A stretch of DNA of 64,000 nt, taken from contig NZ_JADLQX010000008.1 in the NCBI RefSeq assembly GCF_015477605.1, positions 186,001 to 250,000 of the forward strand, written 5' to 3'. Under the pieces are notes generated by a model. The model saw only the letters and a list, made by a program, of their open reading frames with translations. It searched no databases and had not been told where the DNA came from. The stretch's first letter is position 1; each line of letters begins with the position of its first letter. A program made the translations under genes and the position numbers. Shown piece by piece: positions 54,106 through 64,000 of this stretch. The DNA comes from Nocardia amamiensis. GTDB taxonomy: Bacteria > Actinomycetota > Actinomycetes > Mycobacteriales > Mycobacteriaceae.

Positions 54106-56158
54106 GTCGGGATTCCTTCTCGTTCAGCGTGTTCCGGTTCGGCCCGCGCGGCGGCGATGCGCGCGAGCACCTGGTCGAGGCGCACTTGGGCGCCGGGCTC
54201 GACCAGCAGTTCGACGGTCCCGGCGACCGGCGCGGTGAGGGAGTGCTCCATCTTCATCGCCTCCACGATCACCACCGCGTCGCCCGCGGCGACGGCCGTG
54301 CCGGAAGCGACCGGCACCGCGATCACCGAACCCGGCATGGGACTGCGGATCTCGGCGTCGCCGACGTGTTCGTCGTCGCCGCGCACGTTGACCTCGGCGA
54401 CTTCGCGCAGCGCCGCGATGCCGGAGGGCCCCGCTACCCACAGCAGGCCGTCCTGCTCGGCGACCCGATAGGTGCGCCGCAGGCCGTCCTTGGTCAAGGT
54501 GAGCACACCGGCGTAGGCGTTGCCGCGCCCGGTGAATGTCACTGTGAGCGAGGAGGTGTCGCCGTCACCGATGCGGGCCACGCCGTCGGCGGGTGTGCCG
54601 GAGAGATAGACGTGCTCGATCCGATCGCCGCCCGCGAGCCGGATCGGCGTCGGCGCGTCGGCCCCGATCCGCCATCCGGACGGGACCGCCCACGGATCGC
54701 TCGGCGTCGCCGGCCAGCGGCGCAGCCAGTGACAGACCGCGGCGGCGATGAACTCGTCATCGCCGACCGGGGCCGGATGGAAATCCACGACACGCCGGTC
54801 CAGCAGGTCGGTGTCCAAACGTCCCTCGGCGACATCCGGGTCGGCCAGCAGGAAGCGCAGGAACTCGATATTGCTGGTCACGCCGAGCAGCACGGTCTCG
54901 GCCAGCGCCCGGTCGAGTTTCGCCAGGGCGGCGGCGCGATCACCGGCGTGCGCGATGACCTTCGACAGCATCGGGTCATAGTCGCTGCCGACGCGCGTGC
55001 CGATCCGCAGCCCCGAATCCACCCGGACCCCATGGCCTTCCGGTTCGTCCAGATCGAGCACCGTGCCACCGGTGGGCAGGAACCCGCGCCCAGGGTCCTC
55101 GGCGTACACCCTGGCCTCGATGGCGTGCCCGACCATGCGGATGTCGTCCTGCGCCACCGCCAGCTTCTGCCCTGCCGCGACCCGGATCTGGCATTCCACC
55201 AGGTCGACGCCGGTGACCAGCTCGGTCACCGGATGCTCCACCTGCAGCCGGGTGTTCATCTCCATGAAGAAGAACTCGTCGGGCCGGTCGGCGGAGACGA
55301 TGAACTCCACGGTGCCCGCGCCCACGTAGTCCACGCTGCGGGCGGTGTTGCAGGCGGCGGCGCCGATCCTGGCCCTGGTCGCCGCGTCCAGCAGCGGCGA
55401 GGGCGCCTCCTCGATCACCTTCTGGTGGCGGCGTTGCAGGCTGCATTCACGCTCGCCCAGGTGCAGCACGTTGCCGAACTGGTCGGCAAGGATCTGCACT
55501 TCGATGTGCCGGGGCCGGGTGACGAATCGCTCCAGGAACAGGGTGTCGTCCCCGAACGCGGCGGCGGCCTCCCGGCGCGCGCTACGCAGGGCCTCCGCGA
55601 GGCGTTCCGGATCGTCCACCCGGCGCATGCCTTTGCCTCCGCCGCCCGCGGACGGCTTGACCAGCACCGGATACCCGACCTCGGCAGCCGCGGCGATCAG
55701 CTCGTCGTCGGTGAGGCCGGGCGAAGCGATGCCGGGCACCACCGGGACGCCGAACGCGGCCACCGTGTTCTTCGCGGCGATCTTGTCGCCCATCACCTCG
55801 ATCGCACGCGCGGGCGGGCCGAGGAAGACGATGCCCGCCGCGGCCAGCGCGGCGGCGAAAGCGGCGTTCTCCGAGAGGAATCCGTAACCGGGATGAACGG
55901 CCTGCGCGCCGGTGCGCACGGCGGCGGCCACCACGGCGTCGATGGACAGGTAGCTCTCGCGCGCCGGAGCCGGGCCGAGTCGTACCGCCGTGTCGGCCTC
56001 GTGGACGTGCCGGGCGTCCGCGTCGGCGTCGCTGTAGACGGCGACCGAGCGAATTCCCATGGCGCGCAAGGTGCGGATCACCCGCACGGCGATCTCGCCG
56101 CGGTTGGCGACGAGCACGGTGTCGAAGTCGACGGGAACGGATTTGTTCAGCATCGCCA

Positions 56159-56159
<1 letters not shown>
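54102..56159 (-). CDS. accA1: Biotin-dependent acyl-CoA carboxylase alpha subunit (AccA1-like)
   Basis: The 685-residue protein combines biotin carboxylase ([16 protein letters not shown] near residue 15, ATP loop [13 protein letters not shown] near 165, [14 protein letters not shown] near 295) with a C-terminal biotin carrier domain whose biotinylated Lys is in VEAMKMEH near 637. With AccD1 it most likely carboxylates 3-methylcrotonyl-CoA. ATG 56159 was chosen because it shares a base with the accD stop (TGATG); ATG 56153 is two codons in. Confidence 0.9.
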
Positions 56160-57757
<1,598 letters not shown>

Positions 57758-57786
57758 GCTATCCTGTCGCCTGAGTTAGTCGCCGA

Positions 57787-57817
57787 TAACTGGAATTCAG
57801 GTTAGTCTTGGTTAACC
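57787..57817. promoter_or_regulatory. Operator palindromes between accD1 and the divergent tetR
   Basis: TAACTGGAATTCAGGTTA (57787-57804) is a near-palindrome with arms TAAC/GTTA around GAATTC; GGTTAACC (57810-57817) follows. They occupy the 91-bp divergent promoter region and are likely bound by the adjacent TetR protein. Confidence 0.55.
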
Positions 57818-57848
57818 GAGATGTCCAGATCGGCGGAAAGGACCGCGT

Positions 57849-58442
57849 GTGACCAGTGTCGAATCCGTCGCGCTGACCCGTCGCGAGCAGCTGAAGGCGC
57901 AACGCAGGGCGCACCTGCTGGAGGCGGGCGCCCGGCTCATCGCCGACCGTGGCTTCCTCGGCATGCGCCTGGACGACCTGGGCGCCGCCGTCGGCATCAG
58001 CGGTCCCGCGGTCTACCGGCACTTCCCGAACAAGGAAGCGCTGCTGATCGAGTTGCTGGTCGGGGTGAGTCAGCGGCTGCTGGACGGCGGCAAGGCGGTG
58101 GTGGCGGCAACGAATTCGGCCGAGCAGGCGCTCGCCGGGCTGGTCGACCATCACTTGGACTTCGCGCTCGGCGAGCCGGAGCTGATCCGCATCCAGGATC
58201 GCGACCTGGACAACGTCCCCGCCCCGGCCCGCCGGGAGATCCGCCGCACCCAGCGTCAATACGTGGAGATCTGGGTGGCGGTGCTGCGCGAACTGCATCC
58301 GGAGCTACCCGAGGAGACGGCGCGAGTGCAGGCCCACGCCGCCTTCGGCCTGATCAACTCGACCCCGCACAGCGCGAGCACGGCGACCGGGGTCCGAGCC
58401 CGGCCGGTGCTGCGCCGGATGGCGCTGGCCGCCCTGGGTTGA
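57849..58442 (+). CDS. TetR-family regulator of the leucine operon (Rv2506-like)
   Basis: The 197-residue protein has the HTH near 15-60 (LLEAGARLIADRGFLGMRLD, then ISGPAVYRHFPNKEALLIEL). It is divergent from accD1 exactly as Rv2506 is in M. tuberculosis, and probably represses the operon until a branched acyl-CoA accumulates; the ligand is inference. The start is GTG. It converges on the 3-hydroxybutyrate dehydrogenase gene. Confidence 0.85.
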   Translation: MTSVESVALTRREQLKAQRRAHLLEAGARLIADRGFLGMRLDDLGAAVGISGPAVYRHFPNKEALLIELLVGVSQRLLDGGKAVVAATNSAEQALAGLVDHHLDFALGEPELIRIQDRDLDNVPAPARREIRRTQRQYVEIWVAVLRELHPELPEETARVQAHAAFGLINSTPHSASTATGVRARPVLRRMALAALG

Positions 58443-58450
58443 GCGCCCCC

Positions 58451-59197
58451 TCATCGAGCGCTCCACCCACCATCCATCGTGTACGACGCGCCGGTGACCA
58501 TGCCCGCGTTCGGTGCCGCGAGCCAGCCCACCAGCGCCCCCACTTCCTCCGGCTCGACGAGGCGTTTGATCGCGCTCTCGGTGAGCAGGATCTTCTCCAC
58601 CACTTCCTGCTCCGGCACGCCGTGTGCCTTGGCCTGGTCGGCGATCTGCTTGTCCACCAGGGGTGTTCGCACATAGCCCGGGTTGACGCAGTTGCTCGTC
58701 ACCCCGTGCGGGCCGCCCTCGAGCGCGGTGACCTTCGACAGGCCCTCTAACCCGTGCTTGGCCGTCACATAGGCGACTTTGTACTCGGAGGCGCGCAGGC
58801 CGTGCACCGAGGAGATATTGACGATCCGTCCCCAGCCTCGCCGATACATGTGCGGCAGAGCCGCGCGCACCAAGAGGAACGGCGCCTCCACCATCAGCGT
58901 GAGCAGATCGCGGAACCGCTGCGGGGCGAAGTCCTCGATCGGGCTGATGTGTTGTACTCCGGCGTTGTTCACCAGGATGTCGGCGTCCAGTTCCAGCGTT
59001 TCCAGCGACGCGACGTCGAGCAGGTCCACCGCCCACGACTTTCCGCCGAGCTCACGGGCCACGGCCTTCGCGCCGACGTCATCGATGTCGGCGACGGTGA
59101 CCACCGCGCCGCGCGCCGCGAGCGCACGGGCGCATGCCGCGCCGATGCCACTCGCGCCGCCGGTGACCAGCGCGGTGCGCCCCGCCAGATCATTCAT
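58451..59197 (-). CDS. bdhA: 3-hydroxybutyrate dehydrogenase (SDR)
   Basis: The 248-residue classical short-chain dehydrogenase oxidises 3-hydroxybutyrate to acetoacetate with NAD. TGGASGIG is at residue 12, NNAGVQH near 76, Ser in NISSVHGLRA near 128 and YVTAK near 143, with SNCVNPGYVRTPLV following. NAGVQHVSPIE and the VNPGYVxTPLV pattern are typical of this enzyme. It is coupled (ATGA) to the upstream transporter gene. The acetoacetate made can enter the nearby acetoacetyl-CoA synthetase. Confidence 0.9.
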   Translation of the reverse strand: MNDLAGRTALVTGGASGIGAACARALAARGAVVTVADIDDVGAKAVARELGGKSWAVDLLDVASLETLELDADILVNNAGVQHISPIEDFAPQRFRDLLTLMVEAPFLLVRAALPHMYRRGWGRIVNISSVHGLRASEYKVAYVTAKHGLEGLSKVTALEGGPHGVTSNCVNPGYVRTPLVDKQIADQAKAHGVPEQEVVEKILLTESAIKRLVEPEEVGALVGWLAAPNAGMVTGASYTMDGGWSAR

Positions 59198-60591
59198 CGC
59201 ACAGTCACTTCGGCGGTCCGCGCGCCGAGTTTCTCGGCGTCGGCGATGTCGATGCTTTCCAAGCTCAGTCCTTTCGTTTCCCGGGCTACGAGCACGGCGA
59301 TCGCGCTGATCGCCGCCGCGCCCGCCAGGTACCAGGCGATCGGCACGGCAGAGTCATAGGTGTTGAGCAGCCGGACGGCGATGATCGGCGCCAGCGACCC
59401 GGCCGCGATCGACGTCACCTGATAGCCGAGGGACACACCGGAGTAGCGCATCCGGGTGGGGAACATCTCGGCCATGATCGCGGGCTGCCCGGCGTACATG
59501 AAGGCGTGGAAGACCAAGCCGATGACGATGGCGGACATGATGATCACGTTGTGGCCGCTGTCCATCATCGGGAAGGCGAAGAAGCCCCAGGTGCCCGCGG
59601 TGAGCGCGCCGACCAGGTAGACCGGACGCCGGCCGAAGCGGTCGGACAGCTTGCCCACCAGCGGGATCGTCCCGAAGTGCACCGCGTGCGCGGCGAGCAG
59701 CCACCACAGGATGACTGCGGTGTCGGCGTGCACCTGCACCTTGAGATAGGTGATGGTGAAGGTGACTACGAGGTAGTACATGACGTTCTCGCCGAAACGC
59801 AGACCCATCGCGGTGAATACGCCGCGCGGGTAGCGGCGCAGCACCTCGACGACGCTGAGCGAGGTCGCCTTGATCTGCTCGGCTTCCTGTTGCGCCGCGA
59901 CGAAGATGGGCGCGTCGGTGATCTTCGTTCGGATGTAGTAGCCCACCAGTACCACCACGGCCGACAGCCAGAACGCCACCCGCCAGCCCCAGCTGAGGAA
60001 CGCCGCGTCCGACAGCGTGGAGGTGAGCACCAGCAGCACCACCGTCGCCAGCAGGTTGCCCGCGGGCACGCCCGCCTGCGGCCAGCTCGCCCAGAAACCG
60101 CGGCTGCGGCTCGGACTGTGCTCGGCGACCAGCAGCACCGCGCCGCCCCATTCCCCACCGACGGCGAAACCCTGGATGAAGCGCAGGATCACCAGCAGGG
60201 CGGGCGCCCAGTAGCCGATCTGCCCGAAGGTGGGCAGGCAGCCCATCAGGAACGTCGCGGCGCCCACCAGCACCAGGCTGAACTGGAGCAGCTTCTTGCG
60301 GCCGTACTTGTCGCCGAAGTGCCCGAACACCACGCCGCCGAGCGGGCGGGCGGCGAAACCGACGGCATAGGTCACGAAGGCGGCCAAGATGGCGTCCAAG
60401 TCGCTGGTGCCCTTGGCGAAGAACACCTTGCTGAACACGAGCGTGGCGGCGGTGCCGTAGAGGAAGAACTCGTACCACTCCACCACCGTGCCCGCCATCG
60501 ATGCGGCCACCACGCGCCGCAAACCGCTGGTTTCGCCCGGATCTTCGCCGTTCGGCTCTGCCGGGTTCGCCCCGGCGCTGTGGACCCTCAT
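59194..60591 (-). CDS. MFS transporter, metabolite:H+ symporter (MHS) family
   Basis: The 465-residue protein has twelve hydrophobic segments and MHS marks: TVVEWYEFFLYGTAATLVFS near 35, RPLGGVVFGHFGDKYGRKK near 85 and a second GKLSDRFGRRP near 310. MHS transporters import organic acids with protons. Coupling to bdhA suggests 3-hydroxybutyrate or acetoacetate as substrate (inference). The ATG at 60591 gives the normal family length. It is divergent from LysR. Confidence 0.9.
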   Translation of the reverse strand: MRVHSAGANPAEPNGEDPGETSGLRRVVAASMAGTVVEWYEFFLYGTAATLVFSKVFFAKGTSDLDAILAAFVTYAVGFAARPLGGVVFGHFGDKYGRKKLLQFSLVLVGAATFLMGCLPTFGQIGYWAPALLVILRFIQGFAVGGEWGGAVLLVAEHSPSRSRGFWASWPQAGVPAGNLLATVVLLVLTSTLSDAAFLSWGWRVAFWLSAVVVLVGYYIRTKITDAPIFVAAQQEAEQIKATSLSVVEVLRRYPRGVFTAMGLRFGENVMYYLVVTFTITYLKVQVHADTAVILWWLLAAHAVHFGTIPLVGKLSDRFGRRPVYLVGALTAGTWGFFAFPMMDSGHNVIIMSAIVIGLVFHAFMYAGQPAIMAEMFPTRMRYSGVSLGYQVTSIAAGSLAPIIAVRLLNTYDSAVPIAWYLAGAAAISAIAVLVARETKGLSLESIDIADAEKLGARTAEVTVR

Positions 60592-60683
60592 CGCACATCT
60601 CCTTCGTGCCCGGGGCCACACTTCGGGTCTCGATGTGACGGCCCCCACAATGCTTTGGCTGAACCGAGTATTCGTGCAGACGA

Positions 60684-60733
60684 ATTGCGCCGCAATGACC
60701 ATTAATGCAGCACGCATCTGCAACGATGCAGAT
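60684..60733. promoter_or_regulatory. Candidate LysR binding sites
   Basis: ATTGCGCCGCAAT (60684-60696) is a perfect 13-bp palindrome, and ATCTGCA-ACGA-TGCAGAT (60716-60733) is a second that touches the LysR ATG. Both lie in the divergent promoter region of the transporter-bdhA pair. Confidence 0.55.
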
Positions 60734-61660
60734 ATGAGCCCGGCTTTCGCGGGGTCACCCCGGCGTCCCAGCGCCGATGACCTGCTCGTTCTGCTCGCGG
60801 TCGGACGATCCGGCCGCTTCGTCACCGCGGCCGAAGAACTCGGCATCAACCACACCACGATCTCGCGCCGGATCGCGGCGCTGGAACAGACCCTCGGCGG
60901 CCGCGTGCTCACCCGGGTGACCGGCGGCTGGGAACTGACCGACCTCGGCAAGGAGGCCCTCGCCGCGGCCGAGGCGGTGGAGTCGGCGGTGAAATCGCTC
61001 GCCGCGGACGCGGGCGGCAACCGCGTGCTGGAGGGCGTGGTGCGAATCTCGGCGACCGACGGCTTCAGCGCCTACATCGCCGCGCCCGCCGCCGCCGAGG
61101 TGCGGCGACGGCACCCGAAGATCACCGTCGAGATCGTGGCGACCACCCGGCGGGCGTCGCAACAGCGATCCGGGCTGGACCTCGAGGTGGTGGTGGGTGA
61201 GCCGCAAGTGCACCGCGCCACCGCTGTCCACTTGGCCGACTACTGCCTCGGCCTCTACGGCTCACGCGAATACCTGCGCGAACACGGCACTCCCGCGACG
61301 ATCGACGAGCTGCCCCGGCACCCGCTGGTGTACTTCATCGATTCCATGCTCCAAGTGGACGATTTGGACCTCGCCTCCAGCTTCGCTCCAGCCGTGCGCG
61401 AATCCGTCACCTCCACCAATGTCTTCGTGCACGTCGAGGCCACCCGGGCCGCCGCGGGCCTGGGACTGCTGCCCTGCTTCATGGCCGACCGCCACGCCGA
61501 CCTGGTCCGCGTTCTCGCCGATTCGGTGACGGTCACGCTCGGGTACTGGCTGGTCGCCCGCGCCGAAACCCTCCGCCGCCCAGAAGTCGCGGCCTTCGTC
61601 GCCGCGATCCGAGCCGTGGTCGACGACCAGCGCGACACTCTCCTCGGCCGACCTCAGTGA
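60734..61660 (+). CDS. LysR-family regulator
   Basis: The 308-residue protein has an N-terminal winged HTH (LLAVGRSGRFVTAAEELGIN, then HTTISRRIAALEQTLGGRVL) and a periplasmic-binding-fold effector domain. It is divergent from the transporter-bdhA operon and is the likely activator that responds to 3-hydroxybutyrate or a similar acid (inference). ATG 60734 directly follows a palindrome, so autoregulation is likely; the frame is open further upstream but without family residues. Confidence 0.85.
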   Translation: MSPAFAGSPRRPSADDLLVLLAVGRSGRFVTAAEELGINHTTISRRIAALEQTLGGRVLTRVTGGWELTDLGKEALAAAEAVESAVKSLAADAGGNRVLEGVVRISATDGFSAYIAAPAAAEVRRRHPKITVEIVATTRRASQQRSGLDLEVVVGEPQVHRATAVHLADYCLGLYGSREYLREHGTPATIDELPRHPLVYFIDSMLQVDDLDLASSFAPAVRESVTSTNVFVHVEATRAAAGLGLLPCFMADRHADLVRVLADSVTVTLGYWLVARAETLRRPEVAAFVAAIRAVVDDQRDTLLGRPQ

Positions 61661-61756
61661 CTTTTCAGCCGAGCTTCATTCCGGTCTTGTAGGTGAGCTG
61701 AACGTCCTCGGCACGGATGCACGTGGCTGCTCCCCGCAGAACGTGGTAGCTTCATT

Positions 61757-61782
61757 TCATTGAATGATCGTTTAGTCAATGA
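61757..61782. promoter_or_regulatory. Operator of the TetR gene at 61.8 kb
   Basis: TCATTGA (61757-61763) and TCAATGA (61776-61782) form an inverted repeat immediately upstream of the GTG starts, in an otherwise GC-rich area. Confidence 0.6.
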
Positions 61783-61789
61783 GGTTGTG

Positions 61790-62395
61790 GTGGGTAGCCG
61801 ACGAGAACAGGCCGAGTGGCGGCGCGAGCGTTTGCTCGACGCGGCGTTGGACGTGTTCGCCGACAAAGGGATCGACGGGGCTTCGGTCAAGGACATAGCG
61901 GCTGCCGCCGGGGTGGCGCCGGGCCTGCTGTATCACTATTTCGCCGGCAAAGAAGCGCTGGTGACCGCGCTGCTGCGGGAGCGAGGGTTCGCGCGGCAGT
62001 TGCGCGAATTGCTGGAGCAAGCGCGGGGGCGGTCGGCGAGCGAGGTCCTGCCTCGGGTGATGCGCGAGTTCGACGGCCTGCTGGCCGACAACGCCAAGCT
62101 GCTCAGGCTCTTCTTCGCCGCAGGCCATTCGCACGAGAACGTTCGGGCTGTGTTGGCGGAGTTCGTGGCGGAAGGTCAGGCCGCGATGTCCGACTATCTG
62201 CGTTCACGCGTGGCAGCGGGAGAGTTGCGCGATCACGATGCGCACACCACCGCGACCGCCCTGTTCGCGACGCTCGCCGTCGGGCGCAGCGCCGGAAGCC
62301 CGGTCGATGTCGACGAGCTGGTCGGTCTCGTGCTCCACGGCCTCATTCGACCTGATGGCGGAACGCCACCCGAAGGAGAGATAGCCGGTGCATGA
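61790..62395 (+). CDS. TetR-family regulator
   Basis: The 201-residue protein has the HTH near 12-58 (LLDAALDVFADKGIDGASVK, then GVAPGLLYHYFAGKEALV). GTG 61790 is preferred to a TTG at 61760, which would place the operator inside the coding region. It overlaps the next gene by 8 bp, so it probably controls the monooxygenase as well as itself. Confidence 0.8.
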   Translation: MGSRREQAEWRRERLLDAALDVFADKGIDGASVKDIAAAAGVAPGLLYHYFAGKEALVTALLRERGFARQLRELLEQARGRSASEVLPRVMREFDGLLADNAKLLRLFFAAGHSHENVRAVLAEFVAEGQAAMSDYLRSRVAAGELRDHDAHTTATALFATLAVGRSAGSPVDVDELVGLVLHGLIRPDGGTPPEGEIAGA

Positions 62396-63587
62396 CATGA
62401 AGGTGCAATGCTGCGTGGTAGGCGGCGGCCCCGCCGGGATGATGCTGGGTACCCTGCTGGCCCGGCAGGGCGTCCAGGTGACCGTGCTGGAGAAACATGC
62501 CGACTTCCTGCGCGATTTCCGCGGCGACACGATCCATCCGTCCACCCAGGAACTCATCCACGAGCTCGGCTGGCTGGACGAATTCCACCGGCTCCCGCAC
62601 AGCACCATGGATCGGGTCACCGTCGCTGTCGGTGGTACGCCGGTGACCTTCGCGGATTTTCGGAAGCTGCCGGTCCGCAGCCCCTACATCGCGTTCATGC
62701 CGCAATGGGAGTTCCTGAACTTCCTTGCGACGAAGGCCGCGACATTCCCCGGCTTCCAGCTTCAGCAGTCCACCGACGCGACCGATCTGCTCATCGAGAA
62801 CGACCGCGTCGTCGGCGTACGGGCGACCACCGACGCAGGGACGCTCGAGATCCGCGCCGACCTCGTCGTCGCGGCCGACGGCCGGCACTCGCGCATGCGC
62901 GACCAGGCCGGTTTGCGTGCCGAGGCGAGCTCGCCACCCATGGACGTCCTGTGGTTCCGGCTGTCGCGGCGAGAGGGGGACCAGGTGGAGTTCTTCCAGG
63001 GCGGCAAAGGGGCAATGGTCGCCATCGACCGCGGTGACTACTGGCAGGTGGCATACACCATTCCGACGAACTCCTATCAGGAGTTGCGGGCACTCGGCAT
63101 CGGAGAGTTGCGCAGCAGGATTGGTGAACTAGCACCCGCGTTGCGGGACCGCGTCCACGAACTGGCCAGCTGGGACGACGTCCACCAGCTCACGGTACGG
63201 GTCGATCGGCTCGACAACTGGTATCGACCGGGCCTGCTCTGCATCGGCGATGCCGCACATGCCATGTCACCGGCAGGCGGTGTCGGCATAAACCTGGCCA
63301 TCCAGGACGCCGTCGCGACAGCGAACCTCCTCGGCCCGAAACTGCTCACCCACAGCCTGACCGATGCCGATCCGCCACGCGTGCAAGCACGCCGCCAGCT
63401 GCCGGTCAAACTGACCCAGCTGTTCCAGCTGGCCATCCTGCGCGACCTCTACCCCAAACACCTCGACGACAACACAGCCACCCACCTGCCACCGATCTTC
63501 CGGGCTTTCCGGCGGCTACCCGCGCTCCGTCACGCGGTGGGCCGGTTCATCGGGCTCGGCGTGCGGCCGGAACATATCCGCAGCTGA
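62388..63587 (+). CDS. FAD-dependent aromatic-type monooxygenase (PheA/TfdB family)
   Basis: The 399-residue single-component flavoprotein has GGGPAGMMLG near residue 12, the DG motif VVAADGRHSRMR near 162, and CIGDAAHAMSPAGGVGINLA near 285 (GD motif). Such enzymes hydroxylate aromatic substrates or inactivate drugs such as rifamycins or tetracyclines. It lacks the C-terminal thioredoxin-like domain of phenol hydroxylases. The GTG at 62388 has GGAGAG 8 nt upstream; ATG 62397 is the alternative. Co-transcription with TetR suggests inducible detoxification. Confidence 0.85.
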   Translation: MHDMKVQCCVVGGGPAGMMLGTLLARQGVQVTVLEKHADFLRDFRGDTIHPSTQELIHELGWLDEFHRLPHSTMDRVTVAVGGTPVTFADFRKLPVRSPYIAFMPQWEFLNFLATKAATFPGFQLQQSTDATDLLIENDRVVGVRATTDAGTLEIRADLVVAADGRHSRMRDQAGLRAEASSPPMDVLWFRLSRREGDQVEFFQGGKGAMVAIDRGDYWQVAYTIPTNSYQELRALGIGELRSRIGELAPALRDRVHELASWDDVHQLTVRVDRLDNWYRPGLLCIGDAAHAMSPAGGVGINLAIQDAVATANLLGPKLLTHSLTDADPPRVQARRQLPVKLTQLFQLAILRDLYPKHLDDNTATHLPPIFRAFRRLPALRHAVGRFIGLGVRPEHIRS

Positions 63588-63872
63588 ACGCGATCGGCGC
63601 CGGCCTGATGGAAACCACCACGTGGCAGCGACGCGTACTGGCCGCAGGTCGGCCAGCTTGTCTGGTGAGTTGACCTGTCCGTCCAGAAGGCTCGGGGCGC
63701 CATCGCTGCTGTGATGGCCGAGGTGGTGTCTCCGGAACCTGGCCGGCAGCGAACACGAGGCAATGGCCTTGCCCAAAGGATGGAGGCGACTGCCGGTTCT
63801 TGGATGGCATAGGACGGAAGTGGGCCATGTTGGAGGGTCTCCGGCGCTCACCGCTACCGGGTCACCTCGCCA
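63588..63872. other. Intergenic, no gene recognised
   Basis: Several short frames are open on both strands, but none has a ribosome site, host-like codon use or recognisable motif. Confidence 0.4.
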
Positions 63873-63987
63873 TGCCGATGATCTGCCGGAGGTTTTGCCG
63901 ATGATCTGCCGAAATTTGTGGTGACGATCTGCCGAAGGCTATGCCGATGATCTGCCGAGGGCTGCGCCGATGGCTTGCCGAAGATGA
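63873..63987. repeat. 23-bp tandem repeat, five units, continuing toward window edge
   Basis: The core TGCCGATGATCTGCCG starts at 63873, 63896 and 63942; degenerate forms start at 63919 and 63965. The spacing is exactly 23 bp throughout. A fading sixth unit reaches the window end. Confidence 0.85.
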
Positions 63988-64000
63988 TTCCGAGCGCTGG

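Noticed and set aside
63873..64000. CRISPR array
   Set aside because: The unit is 23 bp with no unique spacers; repeats abut directly.

Overview
The window is one contiguous stretch of very GC-rich, densely packed actinobacterial DNA. Gene content points to the mycolic-acid branch (Mycobacteriales) and most likely to Nocardia: a mycofactocin locus, a KshB-type steroid hydroxylase reductase, an orthologue-like copy of the mycobacterial accD1-accA1-fadE19 leucine operon, an Rv2326c-like fused ECF ATPase, a pH-sensor-type adenylate cyclase and a large NRPS with MbtH. No rRNA, tRNA, CRISPR, transposase or phage gene was recognised. The genus assignment is inference.

Layout. 1-17.7 kb: mixed housekeeping and accessory genes. 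These are a 5'-truncated secretory lipase, a glycine-rich secreted protein, an ECF transporter pair, a Baeyer-Villiger-type monooxygenase divergent from an AraC regulator, a catalase-fold protein, a class III phosphodiesterase, a MarR repressor with its divergent target, an RluA pseudouridine synthase, a class III adenylate cyclase, an alpha/beta hydrolase, an AbiEi-like protein, a TetR/SPW pair and a ferredoxin reductase. 17.7-20.9 kb: a truncated tetR next to a cluster of palindromic operators and a conserved gene of unknown function, then a glutamate-racemase-like gene and an AlkD-type glycosylase.

20.9-27.9 kb: kshB, a TetR gene, and a reduced mycofactocin cluster (mftA, a fused mftB-mftC, mftF, mftG) without mftD or mftE. 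Two near-identical boxes fitting TnnAACnnGTTnnA, the KstR-type pattern, lie on either side of the tetR gene, one before kshB and one before mftA. This suggests shared control of steroid oxidation and mycofactocin.

28.6-43.3 kb: a 471-codon ORF that reads as a condensed NRPS module, translationally coupled to a 4303-residue NRPS, followed by mbtH. The NRPS is one open frame and its carrier domains look intact, but all four adenylation domains have lost the canonical A3 (P-loop) motif, each in a different way. Two lack the A8-A10 part, the last condensation domain lacks its catalytic His, and there is no thioesterase. It is either eroding strictly in frame or has been repurposed.

43.3-49.7 kb: an XRE regulator, three small orphan genes, a perfect 18-bp hairpin, two tandem paralogous double-TetR regulators, and a VapBC-type module with its operator. 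49.7-61.7 kb: a tightly overlapping leucine / branched-chain acyl-CoA operon (accD-accA-acyl-CoA dehydrogenase-maoC-citE-acetoacetyl-CoA synthetase) with a divergent TetR, then a 3-hydroxybutyrate dehydrogenase and MHS-type transporter divergent from LysR. Together these carry carbon from leucine and ketone bodies to acetoacetyl-CoA. 61.7-64.0 kb: a TetR / FAD-monooxygenase pair, then a gene-free end with a strict 23-bp tandem repeat running to the window edge.
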